Part shown: piece after piece, positions 60,151-64,000 of the stretch
Numbering within the stretch: position 1 is the first letter of the stretch
How the letters are laid out: every line of letters begins with the position of its first letter
Assembly: GCF_036663835.1 (NCBI RefSeq)
Contig: NZ_JAXOJT010000002.1
Span: forward strand, 1,067,413 to 1,131,412
Length of the DNA stretch: 64,000 bases
Reading direction: 5' to 3'
DNA from: Sphingomonas sp. LT1P40
GTDB lineage: Bacteria; Pseudomonadota; Alphaproteobacteria; Sphingomonadales; Sphingomonadaceae
Position numbers and translations under genes: made by a program
The notes under the pieces: generated by a model
Databases searched by the model: none
Seen by the model: the letters and a program-made list of their open reading frames with translations, nothing else
Told to the model about the DNA's origin: nothing

Positions 60151-61502
60151 TCGTCGTCCTCCGATTCCTTGAATATCGCCGCGACCCCGGTGGGGTCGTA
60201 GTCGCTCTCCGCCTGCCGCGCCTGTTCAAAGCGGGCGTGGCGCGCCAGCGTCCACAGGAACGGAAGCAGAATGAACAGCAATGCGATGATGAGGTTCGAC
60301 GCATAGACGCCGCCGCGCCTCACCTCGACCTTTACCTCCGGCTGGCGCAGCGGCGACATCCAGCCGGATGCGTCGCCATATTGCTCACCCGTGATCCAGC
60401 GGTTGCCGCGATATTCAACCACCAGATCGTAAGTCCCGCGCGGCACGCTGGCGATCGAGATTTGCGAGCGGCGCGACCCCTCGGTCCAGTCGCCATCGGA
60501 ATCGCGGCCGGAATAGCGTTCGGCGGCGCCATAGGCCTCGTACACCTGCTGCGTCGTGCGATCGACCAGCGCGTAATCGAAATCGACCCAGCCATTTTCG
60601 AGCCGGGGGACGCGCGCGCGGATTTCCACGCGCTGCCACGGCTGAGTGAATTGCAGCGGGCCGACCGTCGCGGTTTGCGCGCTGCCGTCGCTGGCGATGC
60701 GCAGCCAGCCGGCATCGCGCCACGCGCCGCCGCTCATGAACAAGGTGAGCAGCAGCAGGAACGCCATCGCCGCGCTGCCGATCTTGAACCATGTGCCGAG
60801 CGACCGCGCATGCGGGGAGGGCATATGCGGCGGCGGCGGCCACGGATTTCGCGCAGCATCGACCCCGAATGCCGCCGCGATCTCTCGCGGGGCGAGCAGG
60901 CGCTGGACCGTCCAGCTTACTTCGTTCGCATTGGCTTCGCGTGAGAGGAGATGGCCGGGGGCAGCCCATTCCGACGTGACGACGCGCTCGCCGATTGCAA
61001 CGCGCCAGTAGAATTCGCCGAGCACCCGGTCGACGCGCGCTTCGCGTTCGGAGAAGAAACGGCGGAAATGGGTCTCGCCGATGCCCAGCGTGTCATAGGT
61101 GACGAATTGCGGCGAGGCCGTCTGCGTCTCGCCCAGGCTCCAGCTCTGGCCGTCGGTGACCAGCCAGCGATAGCCGTGATAGGGATTGAACAGCAGATAT
61201 TCGTCCCACGGATAGCTGCCGTCGATCGAGCGCGCGAGATAGCCGATCGCCTCCCATTCGATCCCGTCGAGCGTGCCGCGGGTGCCGAGCGGGATCTCGA
61301 GCGCGAGTGCCTGAGCGCTGTATTGTGTGACCAGCTTTACCAGCGGGTCGCTGACGTCGAGGATGCTGCCGCACGCTGTGCAGCCTGCGGTCACCGAATA
61401 GCCCGCAGCGCGCAGGCTGACCGCCGCGCCACAGGCGGGACAGGCGAGCGCGCGAACCGCCGGTGCGGGCGGGGCGGCAAGGGGGGCGGGATCAGCGGGC
61501 AT
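60147..61502 (-). CDS. Zinc-ribbon DUF4178 protein with two transmembrane helices
   Basis: 451 aa. N-terminal zinc ribbon CPACG...CTACG (~23-47). A DUF4178 domain follows (DGIEWEAIGYLARSIDGSYP, WDEYLLFNPYHGYRWLV, ETHFRRFFSEREARVDRVLG), then TM1 (~245-265), a ~130-residue extracytoplasmic beta-domain, TM2 (~405-425) and a charged cytosolic tail. DUF4178 is found with PspA/DUF350/SPFH membrane-maintenance genes. ATG 61502 is chosen because it overlaps the previous gene by 11 bases; the longer frame is antisense shadow. Confidence 0.85.
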   Translation of the reverse strand: MPADPAPLAAPPAPAVRALACPACGAAVSLRAAGYSVTAGCTACGSILDVSDPLVKLVTQYSAQALALEIPLGTRGTLDGIEWEAIGYLARSIDGSYPWDEYLLFNPYHGYRWLVTDGQSWSLGETQTASPQFVTYDTLGIGETHFRRFFSEREARVDRVLGEFYWRVAIGERVVTSEWAAPGHLLSREANANEVSWTVQRLLAPREIAAAFGVDAARNPWPPPPHMPSPHARSLGTWFKIGSAAMAFLLLLTLFMSGGAWRDAGWLRIASDGSAQTATVGPLQFTQPWQRVEIRARVPRLENGWVDFDYALVDRTTQQVYEAYGAAERYSGRDSDGDWTEGSRRSQISIASVPRGTYDLVVEYRGNRWITGEQYGDASGWMSPLRQPEVKVEVRRGGVYASNLIIALLFILLPFLWTLARHARFEQARQAESDYDPTGVAAIFKESEDDE

Positions 61503-62166
61503 AGGTCGGCAGCGTCCAGCCTTCGATTGCGCGCATGTCTTTTGGGGCGAGCTCGGCAAGGGTTACGTAGCGACCGACATAGAAGGTCGATTCGGTGCGG
61601 TCGCGTTGCAGCGTCGCGCAGCTGCCGTCGGGCGCTTTCAGGTCGACGCTATAGACGCGCCAGCCGGGCGGGGCGGTGAACGGCAATTCGCCCTCGGCGG
61701 CGATGCACAGTATGTCGCGGGCATCGGCGACGCTGAACTTGATGCCGTCGAACTGGGCGTCGGTGCCGGGTGCTGCGGTGCCGCCATTGACGACCTCCCG
61801 CAAAACGCGCGCGCGGGCCGTGGCGACCGGGCGCTCGCGCAGCAGCATGAACTGTCCCATCGCCTCACCCAGCCAGGCATGCGCACCATCGGCGAAGAGC
61901 AACAGCCATTCGTTCCACGCTCCGTCGCTCCACGCCCAGCGGACGCGGCCAATGACCTCGAAGTCATGGCCGTCGGCTTTGCCGCGCATGCCGATGCGGA
62001 CCGGGCTGACATCGAACGGCAACACCGCCGCTTCGCCGACCGCGGTGATTCCGCCGTCGCTGCGCACCAGCATCGTCTGGCAATAGTCGCAGATTCGGCA
62101 CGGCAATGCGGGTGAACGAAACACCGCATCGGCACCGCAAGTGGGGCAGGAAACCGTCAGGCTCAA
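61492..62166 (-). CDS. Soluble zinc-ribbon DUF4178 protein
   Basis: 224 aa without membrane segment. Zinc ribbon CPTCG...CRICDYC (~8-30), then DUF4178-like HDFEVIGRVRWAWSDGAWNEWLLLF and AHAWLGEAMGQFML, ending GWTLPTYAR. A shorter, soluble relative of the next protein, with which it overlaps. May act as its partner beneath the membrane (inference). It starts ten bases after the SPFH stop. Confidence 0.85.
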   Translation of the reverse strand: MSLTVSCPTCGADAVFRSPALPCRICDYCQTMLVRSDGGITAVGEAAVLPFDVSPVRIGMRGKADGHDFEVIGRVRWAWSDGAWNEWLLLFADGAHAWLGEAMGQFMLLRERPVATARARVLREVVNGGTAAPGTDAQFDGIKFSVADARDILCIAAEGELPFTAPPGWRVYSVDLKAPDGSCATLQRDRTESTFYVGRYVTLAELAPKDMRAIEGWTLPTYAR

Positions 62167-62176
62167 GCGATGGGTC

Positions 62177-63169
62177 CTAGCGAATCCGGCTCAGCAACTC
62201 GGCCTTTTTGGCATCGAACTCGGCCTGTTCGATCGCGCCGATCGTCAGCAATTTGTGGAGCTTTTCGATCTGCGCATAGACATCCTCACCGGGTGCCGCC
62301 GCAGTCGGGGCCGCCGCGCCGCCAATGCCGCCAGCCATACTCTGGCCGATCGCCATGCCCGCCGCCGCGCCCGCGCCGATCCCGGCGATGCCGCCCGATT
62401 GTTCGGCAGCGGATTCGATCGCCTGGGCGCTCTGGTAACGGACATAGCGGTCGAGATCGCCGACCACGCGCATCGAACTGGCCTTGTCGAGCTGGGCCTG
62501 GACTTCTTCGGGCAGCGACACGCTTTCGACGAAGAAGCTGGTGCAGCTGAGGCCCCATGCGGCGAAGGCGGGTTCGACTGCGGCCTTCAGCCGTTCGGAC
62601 AAAGCGGTCTGATTGGCGGCGAGGTCGATGAACGCGACATCGCCGCCGCCCAGCGCGGTGGCGATCGCGGTGGCGATGACGCCGCGCAGTTGCGTCTCCA
62701 GATCGGCGACGGTCAGCTTGTCGAGCGACCCCATCATCTTGACCGCGAACACGGCGATATTCTCGACCCGAAAACTGTAGCTGCCGAACGCGCGCACGCG
62801 CAGCGGGCCGAACTCCTTGTCGCGCACCGTGATCGGTTGCTGCGTGCCCCATTTGAGGCCGGTCTGCTCCTTTTGCGAGAAGAAATAGACATCGGCCTTG
62901 AACGGCGATTTGAAGCCGGTCTGCCAGCTTTTCAGCGACGACAGCACCGGCAGGTTCGAGGTTTCGAGCGTATGCTGACCGGGGAGGAAGGCGTCGGCGA
63001 GCTGCCCTTCATTATAGAACATCGCGGTCTGTCCGCTGCGCACGGTGAGCTGCGCGCCATTCTGAATTTCGCGGTCCTGCATCGGATAGCGCACCGCAAG
63101 CACGCCAGGTTCGTCCACCCAGTCGATGACGTCGACGAACTGCTTCGACAGGAAATCCAAGATGCCCAT
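62177..63169 (-). CDS. SPFH/band-7-like protein with C-terminal SHOCT domain
   Basis: 330 aa. Residues ~25-235 are the SPFH-type fold of the 'virion core protein'/YdjI group: QNGAQLTVRSGQTAMFYNEG, RVENIAVFAVKMMG and RVVGDLDRYVRYQSAQAIES. A Gly/Ala-rich linker and a SHOCT domain, IEKLHKLLTIGAIEQAEFDA, follow. No transmembrane helix is seen. It probably assembles at the inner membrane. First gene of the cluster, so the promoter should lie in 63170-63228. Confidence 0.87.
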   Translation of the reverse strand: MGILDFLSKQFVDVIDWVDEPGVLAVRYPMQDREIQNGAQLTVRSGQTAMFYNEGQLADAFLPGQHTLETSNLPVLSSLKSWQTGFKSPFKADVYFFSQKEQTGLKWGTQQPITVRDKEFGPLRVRAFGSYSFRVENIAVFAVKMMGSLDKLTVADLETQLRGVIATAIATALGGGDVAFIDLAANQTALSERLKAAVEPAFAAWGLSCTSFFVESVSLPEEVQAQLDKASSMRVVGDLDRYVRYQSAQAIESAAEQSGGIAGIGAGAAAGMAIGQSMAGGIGGAAAPTAAAPGEDVYAQIEKLHKLLTIGAIEQAEFDAKKAELLSRIR

Positions 63170-63228
63170 ATGTCCTCCTGCGCGCAGGCTACCCCGTTTG
63201 AAAACGCGCAGGAACCATAAATCCGCGA

Positions 63229-63369
63229 TCAGGAGGTCGAGAAAGCGCCGTCTTCGTTTTCGGGGCGCGTGCCGATCTGCGCGTGGCTGGCGTTGAGGAC
63301 GCGCAGCGCCGGGCGGACCCAGCGCTGACGGACGGCGACCGGGGGCGCAATAGTGGAAGGCGTCTTCAT
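63229..63369 (-). CDS. 46-residue peptide, possible RiPP-type precursor
   Basis: Peptide MKTPSTIAPPVAVRQRWVRP then ALRVLNASHAQIGTRPENED then GAFSTS. AAGGA lies eight bases before the ATG and overlaps the stop of the RTX gene, 11 bases upstream, which suggests coupling. A Trp-x-Arg-Pro leader followed by a Gly/Asn/Asp/Ser-rich tail resembles short sphingomonad RiPP precursor candidates (recalled resemblance only). No lasso cyclase, radical-SAM or protease gene is next to it in this window; it could lie beyond 64000. Confidence 0.55.
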   Translation of the reverse strand: MKTPSTIAPPVAVRQRWVRPALRVLNASHAQIGTRPENEDGAFSTS

Positions 63370-63380
63370 TATGCTGGTCC

Positions 63381-64000
63381 TTAAACGAACGGGTCGGGTG
63401 TGATGATCGTGCTCACCGGGCTTTCGAGGTGGAAGACGTAATCGCTGCCATTCTGATAGCCGGCGGCGGAGTTGAGGCCGTTGACGATCAGGAAGGTCTG
63501 GCCGGCCATGTCGCCACCGGTCGCGGTGAACAGCACCGCTTGCCCGCTTCCCATCTGCGCTGCGCCGATCGCGGCGGCAAGGTCTTCGTTGAACGTCGCC
63601 AGCGAAAGGCTCCCGCTCACCGGTGCCGCCACGCTGGTCACCTCGAACGGCAGGTCGATCCTGTCCTGCGTCGCATCGAACCCGACCAGCGTGTCGTAAT
63701 TGATGCCGGTCGACTGGCTCGCCACGTCATAGGCGAAGGTGTCACGGCCGCCGCCGCCGGTCAGCCGGTCGCCGCCAGCGCCGCCCCACAACCAGTCGTC
63801 ACCGCCGCCGCCGATCAGGTTGTCGCCGACCGCGCCGCCATAGATGCGCAGGTCGCCGCCCACTTCCGCCGAGCCATCGACCGTGAGCGAGGTCAGCAGC
63901 GGATAGCCCCAGATCGTCAGGCGACCGTCGTCCGCGACCAGGCTGTCGTCCAGCGTGATGTCGAAGCTGTTGCTGTCACCGACCGGGCCGCGTTGCAACG
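63381..64000 (-). CDS. RTX-type calcium-binding protein, C-terminal part (5' end outside window)
   Basis: At least 206 residues, open to the right edge. RTX nonapeptide repeats at GDNLIGGGGDDWLWGGAGGD and RLTGGGGRDTF are followed by a serralysin-type C-terminal beta domain (FDATQDRIDLPFEV, FLIVNGLNSAAGYQNGSDYV). Such proteins are exported by type I secretion with an uncleaved C-terminal signal and fold on binding Ca2+. Catalytic or adhesin domain, if any, lies upstream, outside the window. Confidence 0.85.
   Translation of the reverse strand, partial: LQRGPVGDSNSFDITLDDSLVADDGRLTIWGYPLLTSLTVDGSAEVGGDLRIYGGAVGDNLIGGGGDDWLWGGAGGDRLTGGGGRDTFAYDVASQSTGINYDTLVGFDATQDRIDLPFEVTSVAAPVSGSLSLATFNEDLAAAIGAAQMGSGQAVLFTATGGDMAGQTFLIVNGLNSAAGYQNGSDYVFHLESPVSTIITPDPFV

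Noticed and set aside
1..64000. CRISPR arrays, tRNA or rRNA genes, IS elements
   Set aside because: No regularly spaced repeats, cloverleaf-like sequence, transposase or target duplications were seen on reading both strands.

Overview
The window is GC-rich, densely coded DNA from an alphaproteobacterium, most likely a Sphingomonas-type member of the Sphingomonadaceae. The signs are TonB-dependent carbohydrate uptake, many Tat-type RRxFL leaders, tightly overlapping ATGA/TGATG gene junctions, and GC-rich palindromic intergenic repeats of the kind seen in sphingomonads. I found no tRNA, rRNA, CRISPR array or IS element.

Layout. 1-558 is the 3' part of a histone deacetylase-like gene. 676-4456 (minus) is a periplasmic molybdenum aldehyde oxidoreductase (paoABC), next to the remains of a divergent LysR regulator (4606-5148). 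5145-27168 is a pectin/galacturonate utilisation locus. It has a TonB receptor-esterase-GH43 operon (minus), a ThuA/cupin fusion-PL10 pectate lyase-DUF4861 operon (plus), a uxaC-kduI-kduD-kdgK-carboxylesterase operon (minus), a LacI-type regulator, uxaA-uxaB (plus), and an FAH-fold hydratase plus ExuT-like transporter (plus). Five copies of a 14-bp near-palindrome starting TGACACCGGT lie before these units, so they look like one regulon. 27254-29879 has a MarR regulator and malate synthase G. 29989-36317 is tamA-tamB. 36349-41133 has a STAS-like protein, an EthA-like Baeyer-Villiger monooxygenase, a Rieske protein, hmgA and hppD (tyrosine/homogentisate catabolism).

41272-56186 (all plus strand) is the most unusual part. 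In order it encodes a secreted TPR protein, an HtrA protease, a response regulator, a histidine kinase, a second HtrA/Deg protease, two paralogous small secreted proteins, a secreted CHAT-fold cysteine protease, a second TPR protein (paralogous to the first at its C terminus), a third small secreted paralogue, and a secreted caspase-fold protease. I read it as a candidate envelope proteolytic system with two serine and two caspase-like cysteine proteases, two TPR adaptors, three possible substrates or regulators, and its own two-component system.

56307-63169 (minus) is a membrane/polyamine-type cluster: SPFH-SHOCT protein, two zinc-ribbon DUF4178 proteins, a 48-residue membrane protein, DUF350, a membrane-anchored spermidine-synthase-like enzyme, a FAD amine-oxidase-like protein and an AdoMet decarboxylase. 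The window ends with a 46-residue peptide gene and the C-terminal part of an RTX-type calcium-binding protein.
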